The notes under the pieces are model-generated. The model worked only from the letters and a program-made list of their open reading frames with translations, did no database searches and was not told where the DNA came from. A stretch of 64,000 nt of DNA from Nymphaea colorata (taxonomy: Eukaryota > Streptophyta > Magnoliopsida > Nymphaeales > Nymphaeaceae): contig NC_045140.1 of the NCBI RefSeq assembly GCF_008831285.2, positions 22,400,131 to 22,464,130 of the forward strand, read 5' to 3'. The position numbers and the translations under genes were made by a program. Of this stretch, positions 12,370 to 26,697 are shown piece by piece (the first letter of the stretch is position 1; every line of letters begins with the position of its first letter).

Positions 12370-15300
12370 ATCTTGGCACGAAATAACCAGGAAGCGAACG
12401 AGTGTTATTTTTAGAAACTTCTTTTAGGCTTCACCGTGACGCGTTTGTTGGAAATTTTATGATTTTCTTCTCTTGCCCCTTGACTCCCTCTCTCTCTCTC
12501 TCCTTCCTCGACTTTAGGTGAACCAGAAAGGTACTGCAATACGTCTATAGGTGTCGCACTCGTTTTCTTCAACAAAACGAAGAAGATCAAGATTTTGTTT
12601 TCAAACAGCAAGCTTAATGGCCCGATCGAATGGCTGCGCCGAGTGTTCACTCAATCTATTAGAATTAATTGTTGTAAATGCACGTACAATTTTCTGGTTT
12701 TCAATCAAGTTCCAAGATAAGTTATCCTTGGAAAATAAAAGGCGGAAGTAGGACTCTCAAAGACGAGCCGATGTTATTGGAATATACGATCGATTAGTGA
12801 TAACGATGATGATCAGATGGTGATGATATTTTATTGTTCTAACATTATGGTCTCGAATAAAAACCAAGGAGTTTCCTTTAATATAAGACTAATTTTCTGT
12901 TAATGACATTTTTGAAGCAGGTATCGGTTTCTATTATATTTGCGTCCAAGTTCTTATAGTTACTGCTAATTAAGTTTGTGTTAATTATCTTTTTCTTATT
13001 AGAGAGTCATTAGTCTCCATTTGGTTATAATGTTATTGGGCACGCCCCTCATAACTCAAAGTAGGGAACACTGGAATTTAATGGACATAGATTGGTTGGA
13101 GTGTGAATTTGTAATTGCAAAAAGTAAACGCAAAGATAAAACGGTAAAAGAAAATTTTATGCAGTTATGGTCTGAAAATTAAAGAGCTCTTGGGAAAATT
13201 GTGGTCATCTGGATGCGATATTTGTGGTTTGGAATGGGGAAGATGGTTGTTCAATAACTGATGACTTTTCTTAATTGCCAAAATTTAGAACACATTTTTT
13301 TATGTTTTTGACGTTGAATTCTGTTCCTCCAAAACACTGTCCACCAAAGCTTCGTTTCTTGGCTGGCAGTGAGTTGTTAACTTCCTCCAAGAACAAGAAC
13401 ATGAATATGCGGGGAAATGAATTGATCCTAGTAACTCTTTCTTTTGTTGCCCAACAAATCTGATGTTGACATGATTTCCAGTTTATTTTGCTGTTACGCT
13501 TTCTTGATTACCCAAATCATGTTGATGGATCCAAAATTGGGAGCAACCTGTTCAACCGAATGTCACTAAAATTGGCTTATTCAAATGGAATCGGTGGCAA
13601 ACCAATATTTTTAGTGTCAATTTTATATTATTTAAAAAAAACATTTTAAGTTTTTAAAATTATTTTTATACATTATTTATTTTTAGAAAATAAATAAATT
13701 TTTAAAAAGAATCATGTAGCCGATCTTTGGGTATACGTTCTAAGCTCAAAAAAAAAAAAAATACTACTTTCCTTTTATTTGCTTGTGAACTCCATTGAAT
13801 CATTCACTGGAGTGGGCATTATATATTTGACTTTTTGGCAATGTAAAATACAAATTTAAGACCTTAAAATGTATGTCACATCAATTTTATACAAGTTCAA
13901 TTTAAGTTGACCGATTCAATTCAAAAAAGTAATATATAGGAGCATAACAACGGCCACGAGAATTGAATCCCAAACACTTGACATTGCCACTTATTTCCTT
14001 GAGGATTAAGGGTCTTAATTCACACTGCCTATGGTCTTAACTTGAAACCTTAGTTTTATAAAATCAAAGGAAGAAGATCTAGTCTTAAACCCTAAAAACC
14101 TTGGGCCATAATTATTGAATTAAAAGCAGTCGAATGCTTCCTAGAAAAACAAAGCTTACTTTAAATTTAAAAAAGAAACAAAATTTATTTAATCAGAAAA
14201 TTCCTTTGTTCTTCATGAGTCACGGTCAATCAACCTCCCATCTCTATTAGAAAAGGAGGAGTGAGGGTTCTTCACTTGTTCCCGATACAATTCTTAATAA
14301 TTGAGAGTTGCGATAGCGTCTGAGTCGGTAGGGACGCGGTTGCGTGTTTGTCATGTGTGTGCTGCATCAGGGAAACGGTCAACTTTGGTTAGGTTCGTTG
14401 TAGGGGCAAAAGTGTCCTTTTATGTGAGGCACGCGTCAGGTTTGCGTGGAGGTTCGGCTGGGGCCTCCGGTTCCACGTAGCCCATACCGGCGATTTGGCA
14501 AAAAATCGCCGATCGGTGATCCAGATTTTAACTCAAATTGCTCAACGGTCGATTACCGATGAATCGGCGGAAAACGACGATCTCACTGAATAGATTTACG
14601 TTCAACAAGCAGAGAGATGTGACATAACGATAGCTCTGTCAACAGTTATCACAATAATAATAATGGAGTTTTGGAAATTTATTGATTTACTAAATAATTG
14701 TTAAGTTAAAGTTGTTATCAAAACCTAATATAGATTTTTATAATATAAATATGAAAACGACATATATATATATATATCTTATTTATCTTAAAGTGAGTAC
14801 GTCATATTTTTTAAAAAACAAATCCAGGGTACTCTCGATGCTCTAGATACACTTAAATATTTTGATGCTCCTTTATTTATTAAAAAGAATATAACAAATT
14901 GTATTAATTCTTAAGCGGCTCAAAATTAACCACTGAATTAATGGCCGGTTAACCGAATCGACGCCCTTATTCATTCCATTTAATTCCTGACTTATACAAA
15001 ACTAAAATCTTGGTTATAATAGGATTAATCAATTGGTGACACAAATATCGGAAAGATAAATGAATGGAAAATATCTCTAAAAATATTCACCGTCAGAATC
15101 GATGGTAGACGACTGAAAGTCGCATTCAAGTCTGATGGCGATTGGGATTCAGCTTTGCCGTTTTATTTGGTATCATCTGCTACTTGGTAAGGTTTGTATG
15201 GGCTCTGGTCCCATTCAATTTTTTTTTAAAAAAAAAATTATATATAAATTTTCAAAAATTTCATTTTTCAACCATAGACAAATTTTAGATACTCTAATTC

Positions 15301-16122
15301 GATATTTTCTACCCGTATGAAACAAAAACGCCCGTCTCTATAGTGACATTGAACGCCTGGATATTTCCTTCTTTACGTCCGTCCTTTTGCTTGGCAAGGG
15401 AGACCCCTCTTCTTATCATAAACAAGAAGAGGACAAACATCAAAAAAAAAATATCCAAAGCCTATATATTCATCACCCATACTAAAAAATAAATTTATGC
15501 TTGTGGTCTACCATTAGAGTTTCGAAAGATTTGGACGGAGTCCTTCAGATGCTAAATATTGTTAAAGGTGACCATATCAAGGAATAGTAACTAAATGGAC
15601 TTTACAAGAGTCCTAGCAACTCACATCCCTGGATGAATGTATATTTTTCGTATATTTATTGTAGTCAACAAGGTACAACTCCTTGTATGCGCCACTTGCA
15701 AGATTAAATATATGTACATCTACTTGTACATATCAGCCAAACTGTTCTCCTTATCTGTAGCACATATGTTAACTTTCTTTTCACTGTATAAATAATATCG
15801 AATTTTTGAATTGAGCAGAATTCCTTGGAACCGAACCTAATACCCCACGCTGCTCATCTTTTTCCTGCCCCTCTACTAAACCAACTCTCTTTTTTAGAAA
15901 TCCGGATCTGAATCTGAAAGTGTGAAAGCTTTTCATTATGTTATTATGATTTTTATACTTTTCTAGGTCAGTTTGCGGCCGTGGTTCTTCTCACTGGCGC
16001 GTGGCTTGCCGCTGTGGTTGAAGTAGGAGGAACTGGGTGACGTTTACAAGTAAGTAATGCTTCTTAGAATAAAAGACATTTGTCGGGTGAATGCATTTGG
16101 CACCATTAACAATTTACGCATC
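12370..16122. other. Gene-free AT-rich stretch
   Basis: No gene is supported. The stretch holds homopolymer runs, a short TA repeat near 14765-14778 and many small open frames without family similarity. On the minus strand, around 13960-13940, GGGATTCAATTCTCGTGG resembles a pol III box B, so a decayed SINE may lie near 13930-14090; I could not find its ends. Confidence 0.5.
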
Positions 16123-16210
16123 AGTGTGTCTCTTTCTCTCCTTTTTGAGGCTTGTTCTTGTATTTAGTGTGTCTCTTTCTCTCCTTTTTGAGGCTTGTTC
16201 TTGTATTTAG
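16123..16210 (+). repeat. Perfect 43-bp tandem duplication
   Basis: A 43-base pyrimidine-rich unit starting AGTGTGTCTCTTTCTCTCC occurs twice head to tail without a mismatch, followed by AG. Perfect identity suggests a recent duplication. It is not within a supported gene. Confidence 0.95.
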
Positions 16211-19200
16211 GAGACTTCTTTTTCTTAAATTTTATTATACATTTTCATTTTATCAGTTTTTTCACTCCCTCTTCTTGCTTATATTTCTTTCTGTAATCTC
16301 TCTTTTTGTAGCTTCTTGCGACTTCTTGTCTTCTTGTCATAATTTTCACTCTTCCATTTTGACGGCTCTCGGCTCTCCTTCTCTCTTCTTGTACATCGAC
16401 TTTGTTTGATTAAGTTCGTTTTCATATCTCTCTCTCTTTCTTGAATTGAAAAAAATAGAGCCACCATCGGACCTCCTCGCTTGAGAGGTAAAACCTTGGA
16501 CGAAGGGGCAGGGTAATGCCCGAAGATCCAAAATACTTTTTATTTTTTGTGGTTCAGACTGCTTTGGGATATGAATGGAAAACATCAACCACCCTCAGTG
16601 GTCCTCCTAAAAGGGCATCCCTGCATTAGGTGGAGTTCCGAAAGTGGCCGGAAACTGAGCACCAGCCGTTGCCGTCGAGTGAGTTTATCTGCATTGAAGT
16701 TAAGCACCCAGATCGCCTGTTTATAAGTTGTTAAAAAGGGGGAGGAAGTTGCAAATTAGAAGAATAAAATTTGTAGCTCTGTCGGGCTCTGAGATGGATT
16801 CGGTGAATCACATTTTCACTTGAATAAACTGGAAATGTTGGCTCATCGAAAGCGTCTTAATGTTCATTAAATAAATAGGAAACATACTAACGTGGTTGGG
16901 CCCGAGACAGCTAAAAGATGGGGGCATAATTGAAGCACAGAACAGCCAATTATGATCCACTTGCAAATTCATTTTATCCAAGCCAAGTGAGCAGGAGGGA
17001 GCCCCACTATTCGGGTGAACTTATAGTTACTCACTTAATCTCTTCAATTCGAAAATAACAAGTCATTTTTGCAATCAAGAAGAATAACACCCATGAAAAT
17101 CAAACTAACGATCAAGCTCTCACAAGCCTGTCAGTCCAAACAACTATGCTAGGCAACCATGAGATTCATGCTCCATTTCGATTGCGCTGTCCAGTTAGTT
17201 GTCGCGCATTGTAGTTCAATAGCTTTTTTTTTTTTTTTTGGACGAGCTGGATCGTTGTTGGTCAAATCTACGGGCCAAACTTGAACTAAAGTCTTCAAAT
17301 CCTTATTTGAGTTGGATAGGAGCAGATGTAGTGGCGTTAGGTGAGTTCAAAAAGAAAGCATAAGTGGTGGGAACACTCCATCTGTATCCACATGTATTCA
17401 AATCTAAATCCACAAATGTCCAATCAATCAATATATACCCTGGAGTAGCATGAAATCGAGTTCCCATTTGCGTGATTTTTTGAAACAACATGCAACCGAT
17501 TGGTTGGTCAAATTGTTCAACTTAATGAAGTAGAGATTTTGATAGTCGACAACTTTGATTTACTGTCAGAAAAACTACAGGCGTGTCAAAGAGCCTCATG
17601 ATAACTTGAATCCGATGGAGATAGAAGGCCTCAAAATAGCAAAGTAACGGCAGGGCTTACCTAGCAGACGGGACGGCGTCTCGATGTTCTCTTTTAGCAG
17701 TGAACGTTTCAAACAGGTGAAAAATGAATACAAACCAATCTTCTCAAGCTGACAAAATCCAAGCGAGGAAAATTATATTGGTGTAGGGGCGGTGGAGCTT
17801 TTCACTTCAGGATTCCTTTTAGTAATTGAACTTGGGATTATTGAACTCTTACATTTCTTTTAACCTAAGGTTGTGTTTGATTGGTCTCGAATGTTAGATT
17901 CCAAACTACATAAAAGTTGTTTTTTAGAAGATCCTCTGTTTAAATTTATGCTATCTTGCTAAAAAACCATGAATCTAAGGCCGGATGGAAAGATAGTTTG
18001 ATCTTAAATATACGAAGCACTATGAATTTTGGATCCACGATCGCACAAACACAATCCCTTGAAGTCCATCTAAGTGAAATTGACATGTTTATTGCCCGGA
18101 TAAGACCCATTCAAAACAAAAAAATGGTGGGAGTTGTGGACGGTCTCTGGACTTTTCAGTTGGAACTTATTGTTGATTTTGATAGTCCTATGAATGCCTG
18201 TCAGACTTTTCAAACCGAAGTCCCGTGAATCGGTTTCTCACTGCTATTACTGCCACTGTAACCTGACAAACAGATCACATCTTAAAATTTGGTGTGTTTG
18301 ATCAACTTGAAAAAGTTTGAGCGAAGAAATCTTTTGGTGTTTGATGGCCATCTTCTAAATAACCAACCATTATAAAGGTTTTATTTTTTAATCTGTTTTC
18401 GAATGATCACACAATTTTTGTTTTATTTACTTTTATTTTGATTAAAAATTGGAAAATAAGCTGGCGGACCTTATTATTTTAATAATTTGTTTATTGTAAA
18501 ATTATGTCTAATTAAAAAAAAAAGAATCTGTTTCAACGTGATCTAAATTTAAAATTTTTGTTTTCTTTCAAAATTTAGATTTATGGAAAACAAAGGTACA
18601 TGCATCCCATATATTATGGCCATATTACTGGATCGGCCTCTCTGGATGGATCTTCAGTAGTCCAATTAAATCGACAAGCTAACAGGTAAGTTGGCATGCA
18701 ACTTGGGTGAAGCAAAAGACCCAAATCGGAAGTCTTCATTCAGAAGGAAACTGATCTTGATAGAAATCACCAAAATGATCTTGATAGAAAAGCCGTATCT
18801 CTCAACGACACATGCCACCATTTGTCTTCCGTCCCTAGTGGAAGCGCCAAGGCCAGAGCTGTTTTGCTCTTGTACCCAATTTTATCAGAGAACACCAATG
18901 TCTTTGAAAGGATTCTCCTGCAACAGGCTCGTGAATAATGGGGACTCATCACAAACTTCTATATGCCATTAATGATAAAGCCATAAGATTTGAGAAAAGC
19001 AACTCTTGGTTACAATGTGGAAACTTCAATCCATCTGAAAAATTTGCTGGTCCACCCTAAATCCCAACTTCCTCCATAAAACACGGTGGCGCTCCAAGTG
19101 TTCCACTGTTCCAAGGAAGATTTTTTTAATCTTCGTCCCTCCAAAGCGTTCCAACTTATCGCTGGTGAAACTGATTAGAGAGTCGAACTCCGGTGCCGTG

Positions 19201-20742
19201 AGAATCTCCAGTCGCCGCACAACCATTGGAGCCAACATGTGTTTGAGAGAGGAGGCGGGAGAGCAGCAGCAAGGAGAGCTTGAGGTCGGAGGTAGGGAGA
19301 GCACTCGCAGGAGGGATAGGCTCGCGCTTCTCGTCAGACTGCTCAGGGTAGGTTATTTTTACCGTAAGAAGATTCTCTACTTCAGTATTACTATTCATTT
19401 GTTGTTCATTATAATTGGTGAGGAATGCTAAGACAACATACCTAGTATGGGGATCTAACTCCGGATCTATGTTCAAACCTTTGTCAAGCCTTTCAAATGA
19501 TAAACGTTCTTTCTTTTCTTCGGTTTCCCCCTACAAGATTTATAACCTTATACCATTAACTCCTGTTCTGATTTGGACAATTACCCAGCCCCCTGCTTAT
19601 ATTCAGATCTGGTTTCAGAACAAGCCTGGGCTACCACATTCAAACCCAATGCAAATAAAGGAATTTTCTAAAAAGTTTTTAATTTGATCAGCTAAGGACA
19701 ATAGACAATTGAAAAATCGATATACACTCAGTGTTGGTCTGGCAGGGGACCTGATTGGGACAAACGCGGCCATCAAGCCTTACCTGTCAAATCGCGGGCC
19801 ACGAACGAGGAAGAATGCAGATCAAGAGCAGATGAGCTCACCCGGAAGAAGACACCAGCCATGATTTTATGCTGCCTCAGCATTGTTTCAAGTTTACAAA
19901 GTCGCTTACTGGGTGAGCTGATCTACGCTCATGCAAATCAATGCCACCCAATTTGTGGTTCACACTGCCTTTTGACAAACACGATTGTTACAGAAAAGAA
20001 TCTCTTTATAAATATAGTCACAAATGAAAGTAAATTGTCTGAATGGTCACCGACACGTTTAGTACTATACTGTCATTGCTGCACATCCAGCAACGTAAGT
20101 ACAAAACCTACATGAGACATGCACGAGATAACAAGTCTGTTACCAGAAGGCTTCTGATTGAATTCAACAGGTGGCAAAGGCCAATGAGGATGTAAATGCT
20201 AGTGGTTCAACTAGCTACATGCAAAACAACTCCAGTCTCCAGATTTCTTAAGAGTACTTAAATGACCATTGTCTCACTTTTTTAACTGTCACTGCGTCAC
20301 ATTACCCATATAAAATTAATACTTTAATTTTTTTTTCAGTGACATAATTTTTTACCAGCTGAAATTATACAGCATATCGTCTAGTAAAATCATCTTCTAG
20401 TTTATACTGCTTTTCTTTCCTGCTAAACCACTACTTGCTTAACCACTACTGACGCATAATTTTTGAATTGTGAAATTATAAACTGCCGTTTTGGACAAGT
20501 GAAATGAATAATGTAGAAACAATCTCCTTAAGTAGCCTTCTTATTAACGAGGATGTTTCAGAACTCATCCCACTCAAATGACATATGAACGTTCACAGGA
20601 GATGACCCCAACAACCAGCTTGAAATTTCAATAACAAACCCATGGTTCTTCAATATTCCATAATTGTAGGAAGGAACTTTGGTCAACACATCATTGGTGA
20701 AGCACAAAGAAGATCCAATAGACAAGAAATACACTTCCGAGC
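16211..20742. other. Gene-poor stretch, 3' flank of COX6b
   Basis: No gene could be supported. A T-run near 17225-17240 could be the tail of a retroposed sequence on the minus strand. Open frames on the minus strand at 18767-18952 and 19026-19476 are unusually protein-like in composition, but I recognise no domain. The last few hundred bases before 20743 probably include the COX6b 3' untranslated region. Confidence 0.5.
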
Positions 20743-23700
20743 TCAGAGAGGACCTGGGAATGTTCCATTCAGTCTCTGCTCGTTCCACTTCTCAATCTAA
20801 GGAAGAGAAGAAAAAGGAACTTCATTACTATCGAACAATTTATACACAGAATATCCAAATTGAGAATTTCAGTAACTTAAATAGTTAAATATTTTCATTA
20901 AAAATGGTCATTAAATGGTCATTAACCTAGCCCATGTTGCACTAGTGCAAACACATTGGGGTACACGACAATACTCTAGCAAGTCATCATCACAAGCTCC
21001 AATTAATGACTGTAATCATGCTCGGCTATGCAATGAGTGAAGTAACTACCTACTCTACCAATAGCCAAATATGATTCACGATTTGGAAGGATAAGTTCCA
21101 ACCAGGTTATTCCACGAACAGGAAGGAAATTCTCCCACAATTTGACCATTTTATAATAATACTCCAACATCAATTCATACTGATGAGTTAGATTACCTCT
21201 AATGACATTATTAATGTACAGTGATTCTTATTTCTGGTTGCTCCTACTCATGGTTCACTTGGGTCAGGTTGGGGTATGGTTCACATCCCCAACATATAAT
21301 GAGATTCCAACAAATGATATGTATAATGGAACAATGTTTTATCAGAGATAAATTTGAAAGGCCAGACCTCATAAATAAATGGAGCTAATAATAAAACCCC
21401 AAATAAACATATTTTAAGTGCATTCTATTGAAGGTTCAAATGGCTACCATGAAACTGTGGAACAATGCCTAGACCATGACGTGTTTAAACTTTAGATGAC
21501 AAACAACAAAGGGGATCACCAGTTCACCAAACTTCTTAGTCATGCACTGTCAATGGCCTTCAGAAGAGGAAAACAAATAGGTGCAACAATCCCTTCATGA
21601 GGAATTGAAAATGGAGGGCTTTCAAGAATGAGTACTCACCCATTCCCCTGGACAGAGAGAACGATAATATCTTGCAAAATTTTCACATTCACCAGAATCT
21701 TCACCTTTTGCAGCCAGGCACCTGCATTTTGATTACAACAGCATGATTATAGTCAGATGTTACATAACAAGATAAAGGACAATTGAACAACTCAACTAAG
21801 GTGCCTATTAAATAGTGAAGGCAACATTATGGTCAACATTTTGAACTCTGGGGAAGATCTAAATTAATAGTTCAGAAAAACATACTTGTGAAACTCAATG
21901 TAGCGTGTGAAACAATGCCTTGTTTGATTTGTAGTGGGGAAGCGAAAATCAGCTGGTGCAGTCTTTACGTCCTCAATCTGAAATAAAGCACATTGCACAA
22001 TGAAAACATTATCTTTCAATAACTATTCTACCTGGAACACCTTATTATGTGATAAAGTTCACATAGACAAGAATAAGAACAACCAGAATACATGTTGTCT
22101 AAAAGAAGCAACATGCAGGTCAATAGATCCCAGACTCCCAGTGTATACAGAAAACTCATCTATGTGCTGTCAACTGCCATGTAGATTTAAAAAACTGTTG
22201 GATCTCTACCTTAGCAGATTCACTCATGATTGATAAATTGCAGATGGTATTTACATGCAGATTGTGCCATCGCACATGGGATTGACACAAAAAATGTTCT
22301 AGCACTCACCAACATTCGTTGGCTAGGTTAAACTAGTGTGAACGCCATTAAAATTCGTCTTAACTCTTAACTTACATATTCCCATTTACGACATTCATTG
22401 TTTACTTTCTTCTTGACTTGTATCCCTTCTTCTTTTTCATGCTACAGATCACGTGATTGTTTATCCCTTTTTCTTTTTCATGCTACAGATCACATTATTC
22501 TTTAATTTCTTATATGATGTATATAGAATATTCAAAACTTCAGATGATTTTTGTGCATTATGCTTTAGGATATATTTACAGATACATTGTGAATATAATT
22601 TTGTGCATGCATCCTAACCTTTCAGAAAATGATATAGTGTGCCAAACATATACACATCATTCCGGCATTCACATTTACATCCATGTGATATTGGTCATGA
22701 CACAGTAGATGAGGTTGCGAATGGATCAGGGATAGTGTGAGGCTGATGGCGGACCTAATTTTGACCCGAATTCCAATCTTAATGGCGGACCTGATTTTGA
22801 CCCGAATTCCAATCTTGCTGGTGGAACTGATTTTGATCCGAATTCCAGCCTATGTAGTTGTCCTGCTACCATCTGATTACATACCTAATAGTACTTATTA
22901 CTGGTGCTACTCATACACCGCAATATTACTCAGATCTGTGTTGTATGAAGCTATAAACCAGGTTGTAGCTCTCTTATTGATGCTGTTTGAGCTCAATAAC
23001 GAAACCATTGCAAGCCTGAACACAGGATAACCACCTCTAAAAAAGAGAAAGGTATTTCTCTCATATCTTAGCAAGAATTCTACAGTATTTCAGAACAAGT
23101 GAATCTACACAAAACCTGTGGGATTCTTGATGATGCAAAATAACTGTAAAAGAGTATAATAATGACAAGTCTAATAAACAACCATGTGCCAGCATATGCA
23201 ATCCTAAAGGTCAAGATTCACTTAGCCATTACAGAATATGACATGATCTCTCCTCTTGCAGCATGTTTTCTAACTAGATTTCTAACTAAGACCTGTATTT
23301 TCAATTATACGAGCAGAAGGAATCATGATAAACTTGGTCTAAATTAGTAAGTTCCACTAATGCAAGTCAAGTTTAAGATTTGCATCACAGAGCCACTGCT
23401 TTATATTGGCCGTCAATGACCTAACAACTTAAAGCTAACCAAGCACGGTAGATTGCATATCTACACATTCCATCAGTAAAATTCCGGACGCTTGCAATTG
23501 CAAGAAACTATTGTCGCAATCAAATAGCTAATTCACAAATGTACTTCACATGGAACCATATTTGCCCCAGGCGGACAACTTCCGTTCACCCTAAGCAATT
23601 CCTTTCATCAGGAGATACGAAACAACACGCATAACTGTTGCTGTGAGACGCAAGGATTCTTTACTAATCATAGAAAAGCAGGTTTATCAGACAAACCAAA

Positions 23701-24275
23701 TTCTCAATCAGGCTTCCAGGCACAACAGATAAAACCAAGATCAAAACTGAAAAATAGCTTCCTTCACTCTTGACACTTCTACTGCATACTGCAACCCCAA
23801 TAGCTGCTACCCTTTCTCCCTTGGCGAAGAGAAAAGGATAACTCACGAAGAACAAGTAACACACCTAGATTGAACCAACTCGCTTCGTTTCAATCTCAAA
23901 TCAATCATTGAAAGTGTCAAACAACACGCACCACACGAAAGAATCCTTGAATAACGAATCTTTTCCGTCGAGGTGTGCCACCAATCAAATCCCGACCGAG
24001 CTTCAATTTCCGACCAAACAAAAAAGACAAAACCTCGCATAAAACTCATGCCACCCTAAACCAACAAAAAGAAAATCCTAGAGAGGGATCTTTTTCTTCT
24101 TTCTATGGATTCTCAGAGGAAGGATGTCACCCTAGGATCGCTTAGTCAAAGTACCAAACCTAAAAATGGATGACAGAAAACTCATCGTCCAATTGATGAT
24201 CAGAGGTCCAAATTTTTTTAAGGAAAAAAAAACGATAATAACAGAAAAGCAAATTACCTCGATCGCTGCCGCCAT
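20743..24275 (-). CDS. COX6B: Cytochrome c oxidase subunit 6b (four exons, 81 aa)
   Basis: Subunit 6b sits on the intermembrane-space side of mitochondrial complex IV and helps hold the dimer. The model is exon 1 24275-24258 (MAAAIE), exon 2 21977-21886 (IEDVKTAPADFRFPTTNQ onward), exon 3 21721-21640 and exon 4 20796-20743 (ending NGTFPGPL and TGA). Lengths 18, 92, 82 and 54 sum to 82 codons, and every junction is GT-AG. The twin cysteine motifs of the CHCH fold are intact: CFTRYIEFHKC (Cx9C) and CENFARYYRSLC (Cx10C). The length fits the short plant form without the long acidic N-terminal extension. The first exon is only 18 bases and the first intron about 2.3 kb, holding small tandem repeats. 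Exon 1 is the least certain part, but MAAAIE is a normal plant COX6b start. Confidence 0.95.
22422..22493 (+). repeat. 41-bp imperfect tandem duplication in COX6b intron 1
   Basis: The stretch ending TTTTTCATGCTACAGATCAC occurs twice, 41 bases apart, with a few differences in the pyrimidine-rich part. It lies inside the first COX6b intron. Confidence 0.75.
22746..22853 (+). repeat. 36-bp tandem repeat, three copies, in COX6b intron 1
   Basis: Units start at 22746, 22782 and 22818. The first two differ at about two positions; the third is more diverged. Because 36 is a multiple of three, the plus strand stays open and would read MADLILTRIPIL repeatedly, but the location inside an intron on the other strand argues against a real protein. 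Confidence 0.9.
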
Positions 24276-26697
24276 CTGGATCTTCTCAAGCAAAGCCAAC
24301 CAGCTTCAGAGGTAACGGAAGATGATGATGACGATGAAGAACGAAGGCGTTGACGCAGAAAGAAAGTTTCCTCAAATACCCCTAAATCGAAGCAAGATAT
24401 TAGCGTCGAGTACGGGGCCCCGGAGTGACGGAGTCCCGCCCAGACGTGGAGCTGAACCCTGGATCATGACTCATGAGATGAAAAATTGTAAATGGATCTA
24501 CAGATCCAATCACGATACTGAGATCTATTTTCTTCTGTTTTTTCAGGGTCAGTGGTACGACACTGAGATCCAACATTCTAGTTACTGAAACCGATTTTCT
24601 AGTTTCTCAATGACAAAAGGATCTTCTTATAAGAACATGCTCATCTTGGGAAGCGTTTGCTTGCCCATCATCAACCATGACTTAAGTTCCTCCTCAGGAT
24701 TTGAGATTCATAAATCTACCTCCCTCCCTTTTTAATCTTAAATGATCTTTTTTTAATGTACAAATATAATGAAAATTTCAGGTGTGAATCTTACATCTGA
24801 TTTAACATCTTTAGGTTTCTGGTATATTAAAATTTGTGACATTAAAATCTGAAATAATCAATCACTTTCTTACAATGTAAACAATTTTCATATATCTGCT
24901 GGAATGTTAGCTATGGGTATATATAGAAGGCCTTGTCCATTTGCTAAGAGTACTGCCCTTATATACGGCACTAAGCTGGGGCCCCATGATTCACAGAATC
25001 AGATTTTTCATACCGGAAGAATTGGAGCTGGACCTCTGAGCCACACCCAGTTTTGGCAATACAACAAAATTTGATTCAACCATAATATAATCCGATTTTA
25101 TGAAAACCAATTTGAGAATAGTATGTTAAAGCCAAGAATTTAGTAGATTGGTTGAAATCAAGACAATTTGAATCAAATCCTTGACAAACCGATTGAATTT
25201 TGTGGCCCATTCCATGACTTCCATTTGTGAACTTTTTAACAGTTTTTTAAGATTTTTCTGTTTTTTACCTTTTTATACATTTAAAGTTTTCCGCAAAATA
25301 AATTTTAAAATATTTTTAGCCAATTAACTACCGATTCAGTTAAACAGAAGAATCAGCCAAACCGACTTCCACAAAACTGGTTCAAATCCTTGTTCACACC
25401 CCTTGTTAGATTTACAGATTTTAATTTTTTACGTTAGTTGTCTGAACGATCCACATTCTTTGCCGTAACCAGCGGGAATGCTGTTTGAAAAGGAAGAAGT
25501 ACCTTTTATTGAGACGAATTTCAGACTTTCAGTTGCTAGCTCCTACTTTAACGCCATGGAAGTTCCTGCTTTTTCTACGCTCTCGAACAGATTCTGCGAA
25601 GGATTCCTCAAAATGCTACAACGACCTTGACGAGTGGCTCTTCGGCTGAGCTTAACAAATTAATGAAACTGATCAGATCCTAACGTTTCAGGTTTTACAA
25701 ACTTTTCATACATCAAAATCAAAGTGAACATTTTGCTGCCACTTTTTTGCAATGTCCTTGATTTTCTTAGATCACGAAAAGCAATTTTTTTACTCCTTTA
25801 TCATTAGAACAAGTGTTTTTCTTTTGGTGCCAAGAGCAAATTAAGGAGATCAATCATATAGCCAATGGTGAGAGGCAACAAAATGTTGTCGGTTAAGAAT
25901 ACATTTTTATTATAAGAAATGCAATGTCACTATGAACGTTCTTTCTAAATTCGACAATCAACATAAATATTACACTATACTTTTGGCACAAAAATTTGGT
26001 GTTCTTCGAATCATATTTTAAGAATATGTATGTTCTAAAAACACAATGCTCTTCTCAGTAAACGCCAATTCAGAAACGCTTCCCAAAATAAGAATTGGGT
26101 TACCATCCATCAAGGAGCAAACATAGTGGATGCGCTCAAGAAACAGCAATCGATCATGAACAAATGAAGGCAAGGGAAACTTTGAAAAGCCTTCTGGTTT
26201 TGTTTAAAGGAAAAACTCCATCAACAGGAGAGGATGCTCGCTGACAAACCCTCAATTAATCAAACTTTTATTCTCTGTCCATTAGAGGGCACAACCTTCC
26301 CTCATCATAAGAGATGCTTGACAGAAGGCACTTCCCAGCTACATCATTTCTTGATGGGAGTAACGAAATTCGTCTTGCAAATCAAGCGGTCCATGGTAAA
26401 AAAAAGAAAAGAAAAAAATAGACACCAAAAGCATTTGATGGGAGAACTTTACAAGCTTCTCTGCTGCCATGAAAGTTTATGTAATATTATCAACAAACAA
26501 CAGCAGCAAACACAAACAAGAAAGCAGTGCCAGGAAATTAACCTGTCTCATGGGAACCAAGAGATTTTACATCAAGATCCTAGTAAAGGTGGTTCACTTG
26601 ACTATTTTTTAAAGAGAAAAAAAAAAGAAAAAGAAAACCAGCAAGAACAATCCATGTTTGTTCTCGAGGAGCCAGGAATATGATCTACAGAGTTTCT
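24276..26697. other. Intergenic stretch between COX6b and second tetraspanin
   Basis: No coding region is supported. Bases just above 24275 are the 5' leader and promoter of COX6b. The plus-strand open frame at 26234-26683 is A-rich, lies against the 3' end of the tetraspanin gene and looks like chance. Confidence 0.55.

Noticed and set aside
16640-16740. Possible 5S rRNA-like stretch (GAAGTTAAGCACCCAGATCG)
   Set aside because: The likeness to the plant 5S internal control region is short and the rest of the gene does not fit.
17303-17491. Minus-strand frame with a faint likeness to the C-terminal part of BAHD acyltransferases
   Set aside because: Only the ILIDW stretch is suggestive, the DFGWG motif is missing and nothing upstream supports the family.
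18767-19476. Protein-like minus-strand frames that might be an mTERF-type or unknown pseudogene
   Set aside because: No repeated helix pattern or conserved motif could be confirmed by eye.
26234-26683. A 149-codon plus-strand frame
   Set aside because: It is Lys/Gln-rich, lies against the 3' end of a minus-strand gene and has no recognisable domain.
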